Shown piece after piece: positions 16,469-23,755 of a stretch of DNA of 39,472 nt. The notes beneath the pieces are model-generated. The model saw nothing but the letters and a program-made list of their open reading frames with translations. It did no database searches and had not been told where the DNA came from. A program made the translations under genes and the position numbers. This DNA comes from Actinomycetes bacterium (GTDB taxonomy: Bacteria; Actinomycetota; Acidimicrobiia; Acidimicrobiales; RAAP-2): NCBI GenBank assembly GCA_021786095.1, contig JAJYNX010000056.1, positions 1 to 39,472 of the forward strand, read 5' to 3'. The first letter of the stretch is position 1; the number at the start of each line of letters is the position of its first letter.

Positions 16469-17416
16469 ATCCGTACGCCGAACACTCACCTTCCCCTGCA
16501 GTCGGGCGACGCCGGACCACTGGTCCGCGAGGTCCGCGAACGACTGCGCAACCTCGGCTTCGACCTGGAGGACGCGCCCGCCATCGACGAGCCGACCACG
16601 GCGGTAATCGAGGCATTCCAGCGCTCTCGGGGACTGCCCATCACCGGGGAGGTCGACGCCACGACCTGGTCACGACTGGTGGAGGCCGGGTGGCACCTCG
16701 GCGCCCGACTCCTCTACGCCGCCCGACCATTCCTTCGCGGTGACGACGTCGCCGAGTTGCAGGTCCGTCTCGCTCGCCTGGGCTTCAACCCCGGCCGCAT
16801 CGACGGCATCTTCGGCGCGCAGACCGAGATCGCCCTCATTGACTTCCAGCAGAATCGTGCCCTCGAACCCAGCGGAACCCTGTCGCGCGCGACACTGGAC
16901 GAGTTGTTGCGAATGACCGCCCGCGCCGAGGCGAGTCGCCTGGTCACCGACGCGCGTGACGAGGCCGGCTTCGACACGGTGGCGGACGGACCAATTGTCA
17001 TCACCGGAACGGCACCCCTCGCGCAACGAGTCGCGGCCCGCCTCCGCGAGCACGTCGACGTGCATCACCTGCCCGACACCCCCGTCGACGAGGTAGCCGA
17101 GTTCGCCAATCGCAGCGGCGCGGCCGTCGTGTTGTCCTTCGCACTGCTCGACGAGGTGCTGGGTATCCACCTGCACTACTGGGCGAGCTACCGCTCCCAC
17201 TCGCGCCGAGGCGAGCGGCTCGCCACCGAACTGGCGACCGAGCTCTCGCACTACCGTGACCTGCCGCGCGTCGAGCTCACGGGCATGGCGCTGCCAATCC
17301 TTCGCGAGACGAGGATGACCACCATCCAGATCGAGTACGGCGACCAGCGCAGTGAGGTGGTCGAACGAGTCGCCGAGGTGATAACGGGCGTGATTTCGGC
17401 TGTTTTCCACAAGTGA
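16469..17416 (+). CDS. CwlM-like peptidoglycan-binding protein with degenerate amidase domain
   Basis: The open frame encodes two peptidoglycan-binding-1 repeats (residues about 10-70 and 85-150, the second with RGDDVAELQVRLARLGF and DGIFGAQTEIALIDFQ) and a C-terminal region aligned with amidase_3. Order and place (after trxA, before parB) match mycobacterial CwlM, a non-catalytic regulator of peptidoglycan precursor synthesis. The amidase zinc site is gone: the DPGHGG-type loop reads PIVITGTAPLAQ, the IHAN motif reads LSFALL, and only the late Glu (IQIEYG) remains. The frame has no ATG, GTG or TTG between its upstream stop (about 16320) and GTG 16679, which would delete the first repeat. The coordinate given is an in-frame ATC five bases after the trxA stop; CTG 16496 is another option. 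The start is uncertain. Confidence 0.75.
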   Translation: MRTPNTHLPLQSGDAGPLVREVRERLRNLGFDLEDAPAIDEPTTAVIEAFQRSRGLPITGEVDATTWSRLVEAGWHLGARLLYAARPFLRGDDVAELQVRLARLGFNPGRIDGIFGAQTEIALIDFQQNRALEPSGTLSRATLDELLRMTARAEASRLVTDARDEAGFDTVADGPIVITGTAPLAQRVAARLREHVDVHHLPDTPVDEVAEFANRSGAAVVLSFALLDEVLGIHLHYWASYRSHSRRGERLATELATELSHYRDLPRVELTGMALPILRETRMTTIQIEYGDQRSEVVERVAEVITGVISAVFHK

Positions 17417-17552
17417 TCACGACTTCACAACGGGCGAACACTGGTTCTCGTACCAAAATCCTGTAGTAATAAGGTTTTTTAAGCGAGAAACACACAACTT
17501 CATCCACAACTTGGGGAAAACCTCAAGAAGAGGGTGAGGTTGAGAGTTGAGA
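17417..17552. other. AT-richer spacer between convergent cwlM-like and parB genes
   Basis: This short convergent spacer has lower GC than its surroundings and includes a TTTTTT run (17475-17480) but no strong hairpin before it. A DnaA-box-like TCATCCACA (17500-17508) lies here, and TTTTCCACA (17403-17411) lies just inside the upstream gene. Nothing else is recognisable. Confidence 0.4.
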
Positions 17553-18476
17553 CTACTTGGCTTGGGAGATGACGATATACAGCCTCTCCAGGTCGTCAAG
17601 GTCCGCAAAATCGATGATGATGCGGCCATTTCTCCCCTTCAGGTCCACGTGGACGCGGGTGTCGAGATAGTCCTCGAGGAGGTGTTCGAGTTCGGCCACA
17701 CTCGCGTCAGGTACGGGCCGCAGACGTGGGGCCCCTCCGTCGGTCCTCGGGCCCGGACCCTCGACCACCGCCTTGGGCTCGTTGAAGATTCGGACCGCCT
17801 CCTCGGTAGCGCGCACGGACAGCTCGTTCTTAATGATGCGCGCGACCATGGTCGCCTGGGCGTCGGAGTCGGCAATCGCCAACAGTGACCGCGCGTGGCC
17901 CGCCGTGATCTGCGAGTTCGCGAGCGCCGACTGGGCCACCTCACCAAGTTGAAGCAGCCGTAATGTGTTCGTAACATTCGCCCGACTCTTCCCCACGCGC
18001 TGGGCCACCTGCTCGTGAGTCAGATCGAACTCGCCAATCAACTGGGCGTAGGCCGCTGCTTCTTCCAGCGGGTGAAGATCGACTCGGTGGAGGTTCTCCA
18101 CCACGGCCTGTTCGAGTGAGAGACGATCATTGACATCGTCCTGGACGAGTGCGGGTACGGTCTCCAAACCGGCGAGGTGGGCTGCGCGCCAGCGCCTCTC
18201 CCCCGCGATCAACTCGAACAGCTCAGTCTCTCCATCTACGGGTCGCACGATCAGCGGCTGGAGAACCCCCAGCTCCTTGACTGAGGCGGCCAGCGACTGG
18301 AGGCTCTCATCATCGAAGGACTTTCTCGGCTGAAAGGGGTTTGGGCGAATCGCCGTCACGGGGATCCGGCGCAGCGGGCCTTCGTCACTCTCGATTGGTG
18401 ACGGAGGTACTGTCTCCGTCTCCCCCTCGGGAATCAGGGCGCCGAGACCCTTTCCCAATCCTGGTCGTCTAGCCAT
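17553..18476 (-). CDS. parB: Chromosome partitioning protein ParB
   Basis: ParB is a CTP-dependent clamp that loads at parS and spreads to segregate origins with ParA and SMC. The 307-residue protein has the ParB start (RPGLGKGLGALIP), the CTP-binding motifs GVLQPLIVRPV and GERRWRAAHLAGL (about residues 70-105), the ENLHRVDLHPLEEA segment, the helix-turn-helix THEQVAQRVGKSRANVTNTLRL and a C-terminal dimer domain. It overlaps the parA stop by eight bases. parS sites lie about 1 kb upstream of the operon. Confidence 0.97.
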   Translation of the reverse strand: MARRPGLGKGLGALIPEGETETVPPSPIESDEGPLRRIPVTAIRPNPFQPRKSFDDESLQSLAASVKELGVLQPLIVRPVDGETELFELIAGERRWRAAHLAGLETVPALVQDDVNDRLSLEQAVVENLHRVDLHPLEEAAAYAQLIGEFDLTHEQVAQRVGKSRANVTNTLRLLQLGEVAQSALANSQITAGHARSLLAIADSDAQATMVARIIKNELSVRATEEAVRIFNEPKAVVEGPGPRTDGGAPRLRPVPDASVAELEHLLEDYLDTRVHVDLKGRNGRIIIDFADLDDLERLYIVISQAK

Positions 18477-19257
18477 TAACGATCTCCTCTGTCATGATCT
18501 CCAGTGCCAGCGACCGATAGGCCTTGGCACCCTTCGAGTTCGGATCGAACTCCGTGATCGGTAGTCCGAACGATGGCGCCTCGGCCAGGCGCACCGTGCG
18601 GGGAATCACTGTCTTGCACAACTCAGTCGGGAAGTGACGGCGCACCTCCGCCGCCACATCGATCGACAGAGTGTTTCGTGAATCGTACATGGTGAGAACC
18701 ACGGTAGAGATGGCGAGATCTGGATTCAAGTTGCGCTGGACGAGGTCCACGATCCTCTGCAACTGCGTCAACCCCTCAAGAGCGTAGAACTCCGTCTGCA
18801 CTGGGACAAGAATCTCGGTCGCCGCCGCAAACGCGTTGATGGTGATGAGACCGAGTGACGGCGGGCAGTCCATGAAGACGAAATCGAAATCCCCTTCGAC
18901 CGACGCCAGTGCGCGCTTTAGGCGTAGCTCGCGGGAGATGACCGAGGTCAACTCCTGTTCCACGCCGGCCAGATCGAGTGTTGCCGGTGCGACGAAGAGA
19001 TTGTTAAACCCAGTCGGCTCGACTATGTCCACCATGGGCACATCGTTCAAGAGGACGTCGTAGACCGACCGCTCGAAACGGCGGCCGTCAACACCGAGAC
19101 CAGTGGTGGCGTTACCCTGGGGATCGAGGTCCACAACGAGGACGCGCTTCCCGTTCTTTGCCAGCGCGGCCCCCAGCGAGATCGTCGTCGTCGTCTTCCC
19201 AACGCCACCCTTCTGATTCGCCACGGCGAAGATTCTCATCTTGGTGGCGTCTGCCAT
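18469..19257 (-). CDS. parA: Chromosome partitioning ATPase ParA (Soj)
   Basis: ParA is a Walker-type ATPase that forms gradients on the nucleoid to move ParB-parS complexes. The 262-residue protein carries the deviant Walker A KGGVGKTTTTISLG (about residues 15-28), Walker A' VVDLDPQGNAT, and Walker B FVFMDCPPSLGLITINA. ATG 19257, with GGGAAGAGG upstream, is preferred; the longer in-frame form adds 19 residues with no family similarity, and ATG 19239 is also possible. It precedes parB in a two-gene operon. Confidence 0.97.
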   Translation of the reverse strand: MADATKMRIFAVANQKGGVGKTTTTISLGAALAKNGKRVLVVDLDPQGNATTGLGVDGRRFERSVYDVLLNDVPMVDIVEPTGFNNLFVAPATLDLAGVEQELTSVISRELRLKRALASVEGDFDFVFMDCPPSLGLITINAFAAATEILVPVQTEFYALEGLTQLQRIVDLVQRNLNPDLAISTVVLTMYDSRNTLSIDVAAEVRRHFPTELCKTVIPRTVRLAEAPSFGLPITEFDPNSKGAKAYRSLALEIMTEEIVNG

Positions 19258-19341
19258 GGCCTCTTCCCGACTACGCGATCCCGACACTGCGTCAAGTACC
19301 CTGCCATTCAACACCGTTTGCTGAGACCAGTCAAGTATTCA

Positions 19342-19357
19342 TGTTTCACGCGGAGCG
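19342..19357. promoter_or_regulatory. parS-like half-site
   Basis: TGTTTCACG matches the left arm and centre of parS, but the right arm is degenerate (CGGAGCG). It sits 85 bp upstream of parA and 34 bp from a near-perfect parS. It may be a weak ParB site or decay product. Confidence 0.35.
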
Positions 19358-19375
19358 GGAAGTTTCCGCCAGCAA

Positions 19376-19391
19376 TGTTTCACGTGAAACT
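19376..19391. promoter_or_regulatory. parS site (15 of 16 bases)
   Basis: The sequence TGTTTCACGTGAAACT matches the consensus parS (TGTTTCACGTGAAACA) except for the last base. It lies upstream of parA, where ParB can load and may also regulate the operon. Confidence 0.92.
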
Positions 19392-19462
19392 CATTATTCA
19401 ATTACCATTCCCCAACAGGGAAACTAGAGGGTTTCCGTCGGAATCTTGCGCCCCGGTCACTG

Positions 19463-19478
19463 TGTTTCACGTGAAACA
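19463..19478. promoter_or_regulatory. parS site (perfect)
   Basis: An exact 16-bp TGTTTCACGTGAAACA palindrome, the ParB nucleation site. It is about 6 kb from oriC, within the usual origin-proximal window. Confidence 0.95.
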
Positions 19479-20310
19479 TCCAGACGAGCGCAGGTGTCGA
19501 GCACGGGCTAGGGGTTACGAATCCCGCTGACTGGGCTCCGTACGACTGACCTCCACCCAGCGAGATGCTACCCCGCTCGTCCCGGAGTACCTCATTGACT
19601 CGACCACGCTTCTCGTGTACGAATCCCTCGCGCCATCGCCCCAACGGTGGAGAGATCCTCGGTGACACCGTCGTCCCTGACGATCCACGGGCGAGTCACC
19701 GCCAGTCACGAGGAGTTCTCGCCTTCTGCACTGCTCGTCTCCCATCTCGCGTGGCCGTCTCACCTAGTCGGAGAACGCTCCCCGGTCGCCGCTCTAGGGG
19801 TCGGCACCGCGACTCGAGCCCCGAGACTGACTAGGCACCGAGCATGCGTCGCGAAACCCCAACGAGATCCACCGATCATCAGACCGGTCAACTTGTGAGC
19901 CACCCCGGAGCCCTGGACGGTGCCAACGAGCTGGTCGGCCAATGGTGGAATGGATGGCATTCCTCTCCAGCCACGTCTAGTTGATCTGACGGTGGTCATC
20001 GCCATAGTCCGGCGAAGAGGCACTAGAGCCTCACGCCCCTGCGTCTCCGCGCACCCACAAGACAGCAACGAGCTCGCTCCATCCCGGGACCTAGCAACTC
20101 GGGCGGAGACGCGAGGACCTCCGGCCAACAGACCAATGACGGCGGCGGACCGACATTCTTCAAACAACTTCCGGTGAAATCCCAGTTGGAACAAGTCCTC
20201 TCATCGCAAGGCGCAGATCTACTCAGTCCCACCCTTCACGAAAGATCCGGCTCCCATGGCCAATGCCTAACCACCAGCGTCATGTTTGGTGTCGACCAAT
20301 CTCCGCACCC

Positions 20311-20446
20311 AAACCTCACCAGAGCGGACGTTTCGCGGGAAGCCCCGTAGGTCGCGGGAACTTCTCCGGTGTCGCCTCACGCTTCACGAGGACGTGGAAG
20401 GACGCAGACGCCCGAAACGAGCCCCGAGACTCCAGACCAAGCCTGC
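20311..20446. repeat. 136-bp direct repeat, copy 1 (rsmG 3'-end fragment)
   Basis: This copy is base-for-base identical to 20461-20596, the last 44 codons and stop of rsmG, offset by exactly 150 bp. It lies downstream of the rsmG stop and cannot be translated as part of rsmG. The perfect identity points to a very recent tandem duplication, gene conversion or an assembly artefact. The left edge begins with AAAC, the right arm of parS, without the rest of the palindrome. Confidence 0.9.
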
Positions 20447-20449
20447 CAA

Positions 20450-20465
20450 CGTTTCACGTGAAACC
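20450..20465. promoter_or_regulatory. parS site at the repeat junction (14 of 16 bases)
   Basis: CGTTTCACGTGAAACC contains the complete 14-base parS core with both outer bases changed. It straddles the junction of the two repeats: its right AAACC belongs to repeat copy 2 and ends next to the rsmG stop codon. Confidence 0.85.
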
Positions 20466-20596
20466 TCACCAGAGCGGACGTTTCGCGGGAAGCCCCGTAG
20501 GTCGCGGGAACTTCTCCGGTGTCGCCTCACGCTTCACGAGGACGTGGAAGGACGCAGACGCCCGAAACGAGCCCCGAGACTCCAGACCAAGCCTGC
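20461..20596. repeat. 136-bp direct repeat, copy 2 (inside rsmG)
   Basis: This is the functional copy: it encodes the rsmG C-terminus from about residue 164 to the stop. It is identical to copy 1 at 20311-20446. The 14-bp spacer between copies (20447-20460) differs from the sequence after copy 2, so the visible repeat is not a longer array. Confidence 0.9.
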
Positions 20597-21089
20597 GAAG
20601 ACCTTCCTCGCTCCAACGACTCACACCCTGCTCTCCCGGGGGCTCTGAAACGATCAGGAGGCCGCCCAGCACGAGAAAGCGCGCCGCACACTCTGCCGTT
20701 ACCGCGGGCCTACCAAACGACCGGGCCACAACGAGCTCAAAAGACGAGTCCAGACGGGCATCCCGAGAGGCGACCTCGCTCCTCCCGCATATGACTTCTG
20801 CGAAGTGGGGGGAATCGGGCCACTCGAGAACTTCACGAAGAAAGGCCGTTCTCTTCTCCATGGCGTCCAGGAGTGTCACCCGAGTACGCCACCGCTCCAA
20901 CAGAACGAGGCCGGGGACACCGCCCCCACTCCCGAGGTCCAGCCAGGTTCCCGGAGCAACGGTAGAAAACCGATCCCAAGCCTGGATGAAACCCTCCGCA
21001 TGTTCGACGTGGGTAGAGATCGGACCAGGACCTAAAAAGCCCCGCGCCCTCGATTCCTCGAGGGCGCGGGGCAACCAGTCTGATGTCAC
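20466..21089 (-). CDS. rsmG: 16S rRNA m7G527 methyltransferase RsmG (GidB)
   Basis: RsmG methylates G527 of 16S rRNA using S-adenosylmethionine. Its loss gives low-level streptomycin resistance in known bacteria. The 207-residue product has the SAM motif TWLDLGSGGGVPGL (about residues 48-61), TLLDAMEKRTAFLREV and SSFELVVARSFGRPA. The RGFLGPGP motif near residue 16-23 is also found in actinobacterial homologs, so translation must begin upstream at GTG 21089, seven bases after jag. A strong intrinsic terminator lies inside these first codons. The C-terminal 44 codons are duplicated downstream. Confidence 0.93.
   Translation of the reverse strand: MTSDWLPRALEESRARGFLGPGPISTHVEHAEGFIQAWDRFSTVAPGTWLDLGSGGGVPGLVLLERWRTRVTLLDAMEKRTAFLREVLEWPDSPHFAEVICGRSEVASRDARLDSSFELVVARSFGRPAVTAECAARFLVLGGLLIVSEPPGEQGVSRWSEEGLRRLGLESRGSFRASASFHVLVKREATPEKFPRPTGLPAKRPLW
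21034..21072 (-). terminator. Intrinsic terminator inside the 5' end of rsmG
   Basis: On the minus strand a perfect 15-bp GC-rich stem (arm GCCCCGCGCCCTCGA, 21072-21058, pairing with 21053-21039, loop GGAA) is followed directly by TTTTT (21038-21034). This is a canonical rho-independent terminator at the end of the yidC-jag operon, but it overlaps rsmG codons about 7-18. Confidence 0.8.
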
Positions 21090-21096
21090 CTAAACA

Positions 21097-21990
21097 TTAT
21101 GCCGGAGCAATAACTACAAACCGGCGAGGCTCCTCGCCTTCCGATCGGGTGACCACGTCATCCCTTTCGGAGAGTGCGTCATGAACAGCCTTGCGATCCG
21201 CCGCGGACATCGGCTCGAGAGCTCGCTCCTCTCCCGTCTCAACTACCTCGTGAGCTACCTTCTCTGCGAACCGCCCGAGCGCCGCCACGCGCCGTTCCCG
21301 ATACTGGGCGACATCCACGAGGATCCTGTCAGTGCGACCCGGGCTCTTGGATTGAACAACCGTACGGGTCACCTCCTGAAGCGCCTGCAGTGTCACACCA
21401 CGGGGGCCCACCAGAATCCCCAATTCGGTCGGCGGCGTTGCGTTCACCGCCACCTCCACGGTCTCCTCGTCAATCTCATTGACCGAGACGTCCGCCGTGA
21501 TGCTCATCGATGCTAGAAGACCTTGGAGAAACTCCTTGGCGATTCTTCCCTGTTCGGCCAGTGAAATTCCCTCAGCCATGCTGTCCTCCTTTGATGGACT
21601 CTTCTCCAAGCGTGTCGATTTCGTCACGCCTTCCGACTTTCCAGCCTCTGTGCTGGCTGAATTCGACTTCTTCGTCCGCGAGGGCTTGGTCGCCGACTTG
21701 CTACGAGGGCTTCGCTCGTCTTCCTTTTCCTTCTTCGGTACGCCCGAGCGCGGGCGGTCCGAGCGCGGGCGATCCTCACTGCCCTTCGCCCGGCGAGACC
21801 GCTTGGGACGAGGACCTGATGGACGAACCCGAGCTCGAACCCGAGCCTCTCCCCGCACCCGCCCAAAGAGACCCGCCTTGGGTTCCTCAAGTATCTCAAT
21901 TTCCGCATCGTCCCGATGGACGCCCAAGTGGGCGAGGGCCCTCTCCGTAGCCTCCTCGATTGACTTTCCGGTTGTTTCGACCCAATCCAT
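21097..21990 (-). CDS. jag: Jag/KhpB RNA-binding protein with Jag_N, KH and R3H domains
   Basis: A 297-residue RNA-binding protein of the KhpB/EloR type, linked in other bacteria to cell elongation and envelope control. Residues 1-50 are a Jag_N domain (ETTGKSIEEATERALAHLGV, then PKAGLFGRVRGEARV). Residues 55-137 are a very basic Lys/Arg/Ser linker. A KH domain follows (about 165-225, with ILVGPRGVTLQALQEVTRTVV), then R3H (230-297, with YRERRVAALGRFAEKVA). Mycobacterial Jag lacks Jag_N and has about 190 residues, so this long form is notable. An internal ATG at 21579 has a consensus Shine-Dalgarno. yidC lies five bases upstream, and the two share an operon. Confidence 0.95.
   Translation of the reverse strand: MDWVETTGKSIEEATERALAHLGVHRDDAEIEILEEPKAGLFGRVRGEARVRARVRPSGPRPKRSRRAKGSEDRPRSDRPRSGVPKKEKEDERSPRSKSATKPSRTKKSNSASTEAGKSEGVTKSTRLEKSPSKEDSMAEGISLAEQGRIAKEFLQGLLASMSITADVSVNEIDEETVEVAVNATPPTELGILVGPRGVTLQALQEVTRTVVQSKSPGRTDRILVDVAQYRERRVAALGRFAEKVAHEVVETGEERALEPMSAADRKAVHDALSERDDVVTRSEGEEPRRFVVIAPA
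21577..21593 (-). promoter_or_regulatory. Internal Shine-Dalgarno and ATG within jag
   Basis: On the minus strand AAAGGAGG is followed five bases later by ATG (21579, Met138 of Jag), a near-perfect ribosome binding site. Translation from it would give a 160-residue KH-R3H protein, close to the usual actinobacterial Jag size. Whether ribosomes use it is unknown. Confidence 0.55.
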
Positions 21991-21995
21991 TCGGG

Positions 21996-23030
21996 TTACC
22001 GTTCCTTTCTCCTACGCTTCGTCCTCGCCCGTGTTGGGGGATTAGGTGCTGGCTTCTTAGCAACTGGCGGCGTCTTCGGTGATGTCGAGCCCGCTCCCGG
22101 GCGCGAGCGTGGTCCAGACGAGGGGCGTGAAGGTGGTCGTGAAGGTGGTCGGGGCAAAGGCTTCTCGTCACCTCCCGCCGTATCTGGTTTCTCTTCGTTC
22201 GCCTCGATCGCCTTTTGGGGAGCGGGCAACGACTTCTCCGCCCCCTTGTTGGGGTTCGACACACCAGCTCGGAACATCAAGTCTTGGGTGATGATTCGAA
22301 TGAGAGTAGACACGATCATGTACAAAACGACAGCCGCCGGAATCACCATGTAGAAGTAGGCGAAGAAGATGGGCAGCAGTCGCTGCATGGCGACCTGTTG
22401 ACTCGGCATGGCTTGGCCGGTCTTCTTGTTGCGGTTGTTCATCTGCGCCATTTGGAAGTACTGCAACGCCACCGCCACCACCACGAAGACGAAGAACGGA
22501 ATCGCCGCCGCAATCGATCCGTGACTGCTGAAGGGTTTGAGGTTGAGATCCATCCCAAAGGCATTGATCTGACCGTGGGAGGCGATGAGGTTGTGGTACA
22601 TCTTTGACGTCGTCGGGATGTACCGCGGCTGCGCCACTCCCTTAGCGGTCGTATTCGCGAGGCCCTTGATGACGCTATATAAGATGAAGAGGAACGGAGC
22701 CTGGAGTAGGACCGGAAGGCAGCCCCCGACGGGGTTCGCGCCCTCCTCCCGATACAGGCGCATCAACTCCTCGTTGAGGATCTGACGGTTCTCCGGTCCC
22801 TTGTACTTTTGCTGTAATTTTTTTATTTCTGGTTGCAGTTTCTGCATCGCCATCATCGACTTCGTACTCTTGATGGTGAAGGGAGTCAGCGCTCCCATGA
22901 TGACGATCGTCAGTAGTGCGATAGAGATGGCGTAGTTAGGGACGAGACCGTAGAAGAAAGCCAGCAGCCACCCAAACAAGCGGAAGATCGGCTGGAAGAT
23001 CGAACCGATGGTGTGGACGATGGACGCCAT
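21996..23030 (-). CDS. yidC: Membrane protein insertase YidC
   Basis: YidC/Oxa1 inserts proteins into the cytoplasmic membrane, alone or with Sec. The 344-residue protein has the N-terminal helix (FRLFGWLLAFFYGLV), a coiled hydrophilic loop (MQKLQPEIKKLQQKYKG), the helix pair around GGCLPVLLQAPFLFILYSVI (about 102-121) with the substrate-groove region, and late helices near 175-195 and 217-248. The C-terminus (about 260-344) is a Pro/Arg/Lys-rich cytoplasmic tail suited to ribosome binding. Its ATG overlaps the yidD stop by one base (TGATG). Confidence 0.96.
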   Translation of the reverse strand: MASIVHTIGSIFQPIFRLFGWLLAFFYGLVPNYAISIALLTIVIMGALTPFTIKSTKSMMAMQKLQPEIKKLQQKYKGPENRQILNEELMRLYREEGANPVGGCLPVLLQAPFLFILYSVIKGLANTTAKGVAQPRYIPTTSKMYHNLIASHGQINAFGMDLNLKPFSSHGSIAAAIPFFVFVVVAVALQYFQMAQMNNRNKKTGQAMPSQQVAMQRLLPIFFAYFYMVIPAAVVLYMIVSTLIRIITQDLMFRAGVSNPNKGAEKSLPAPQKAIEANEEKPDTAGGDEKPLPRPPSRPPSRPSSGPRSRPGAGSTSPKTPPVAKKPAPNPPTRARTKRRRKER

Positions 23031-23272
23031 CAGTGAGAGCTCCTCTTGATCTTTGGTTCGGGAACGAGGTCAACGCCGTGAGGACCCAGGGGGCGACACC
23101 GACTCAGACGACGAATGGCCAACCAGCCACCTCTCGCGGCGCCGTGGACTTCAACTGCTTCAAGGGCGTAGTTCGAGCACGACGGGTAGAAGCGGCAGGG
23201 GGAGGGTCGCCCAGCCGTGAGTCGCTGGTAGACCCGGATCACTGAGCGCACCACGCGCGCAGCGGGCGACAT
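23030..23272 (-). CDS. yidD: Membrane protein insertion efficiency factor YidD
   Basis: YidD is a small peripheral membrane protein assisting YidC. The 80-residue form has the family pattern [22 protein letters not shown] (given in part), with three Cys and [14 protein letters not shown], then [17 protein letters not shown] 23272 aligns with homolog starts (MSPAARVV), 13 bases after the rnpA stop. An upstream TTG 23341 has AGGAAGG nearby but would lengthen the protein by 23 atypical residues and overlap rnpA by 56 bases; GTG 23278 is also possible. Confidence 0.93.
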   Translation of the reverse strand: MSPAARVVRSVIRVYQRLTAGRPSPCRFYPSCSNYALEAVEVHGAARGGWLAIRRLSRCRPLGPHGVDLVPEPKIKRSSH

Positions 23273-23285
23273 GCTCACTGACGCG

Positions 23286-23624
23286 TCAGAGGACGCCGGC
23301 TCGATCAAGGGCTCGCCGTAGGTGCTGGTGGAGTTCGTCAAAAGATAACCTTCCTGTTTCGATTCCGCATTTCACCAGGTATAAACCAGGTCGGGGAGCG
23401 GGTTCGAGGGAGTCGAAGAGGGAGCGGAGTCGTCGGCGCACCCGGTTGCGAATGACGGCCGACCCCACGGAGCGGCCGATGGCGTACGCCACCCGCACCG
23501 GCTGAAGCTCGTCCCCGTCGCTCACTACCACGACACGAATCGGCCCACTAGAGCCCCGCGACGTTGGAGACGAGAATCGAGCAAACTGCCGGCGGGATTC
23601 GACCCGTCCCGGCACAACCGTCAC
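23286..23624 (-). CDS. rnpA: Ribonuclease P protein component
   Basis: RnpA assists the RNase P RNA in removing tRNA 5' leaders. The 112-residue product has [14 protein letters not shown] at the start and the hallmark RNR motif in [20 protein letters not shown] (about residues 53-72), then [20 protein letters not shown] 23624 overlaps the rpmH stop as GTGA, giving close coupling of rpmH and rnpA. Longer in-frame starts run antisense through rpmH and are rejected. Confidence 0.95.
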   Translation of the reverse strand: MTVVPGRVESRRQFARFSSPTSRGSSGPIRVVVVSDGDELQPVRVAYAIGRSVGSAVIRNRVRRRLRSLFDSLEPAPRPGLYLVKCGIETGRLSFDELHQHLRRALDRAGVL

Positions 23625-23755
23625 ACCGTCAACTGATGGCGGCCCTTGGCCCGACGCGCCTTGAGCACCGCGCGTCCGGCGCGCGTTCGCATGCGCGCGC
23701 GGAAACCGTGGGTCTTCGCGCGCTTCCGCTTGTTGGGTTGGTACGTACGCTTCAC
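23621..23755 (-). CDS. rpmH: 50S ribosomal protein L34
   Basis: bL34, 44 residues, reads [20 protein letters not shown] at the start (GTG initiator) and continues with [18 protein letters not shown], the invariant family pattern. GAAGAGG lies five bases upstream of GTG 23755. It overlaps rnpA by four bases and is divergent to dnaA, as in most bacteria. The gene is short, so it is easily missed by length filters. Confidence 0.96.
   Translation of the reverse strand: MKRTYQPNKRKRAKTHGFRARMRTRAGRAVLKARRAKGRHQLTV

Larger units (their letters stand above)
19258..20310. other. Gene-free parS region between parA and rsmG
   Basis: About 1.05 kb with no recognisable gene on either strand. Short open frames here (longest about 144 codons, minus strand 19760-20194) show no domain, no credible start signal and no typical high-GC codon pattern. 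The stretch holds the parA promoter area and parS sites at 19376 and 19463 plus a half-site at 19342. A 14-base string, CGAGCCCCGAGACT (about 19815-19828), recurs in the rsmG-derived repeats further right. Confidence 0.6.

Noticed and set aside
19505-19530. GGGTTACGAATCCC resembling a tRNA T-arm
   Set aside because: No acceptor stem, anticodon arm or TTC loop can be folded around it.
19760-20194. Minus-strand open frame of 144 codons in the parS gap
   Set aside because: No family similarity, no Shine-Dalgarno and amino-acid use unlike the neighbours; treated as non-coding.
20311-20596. Possible CRISPR or short tandem array
   Set aside because: Only two 136-bp units exist and both derive from rsmG; there are no regular spacers.
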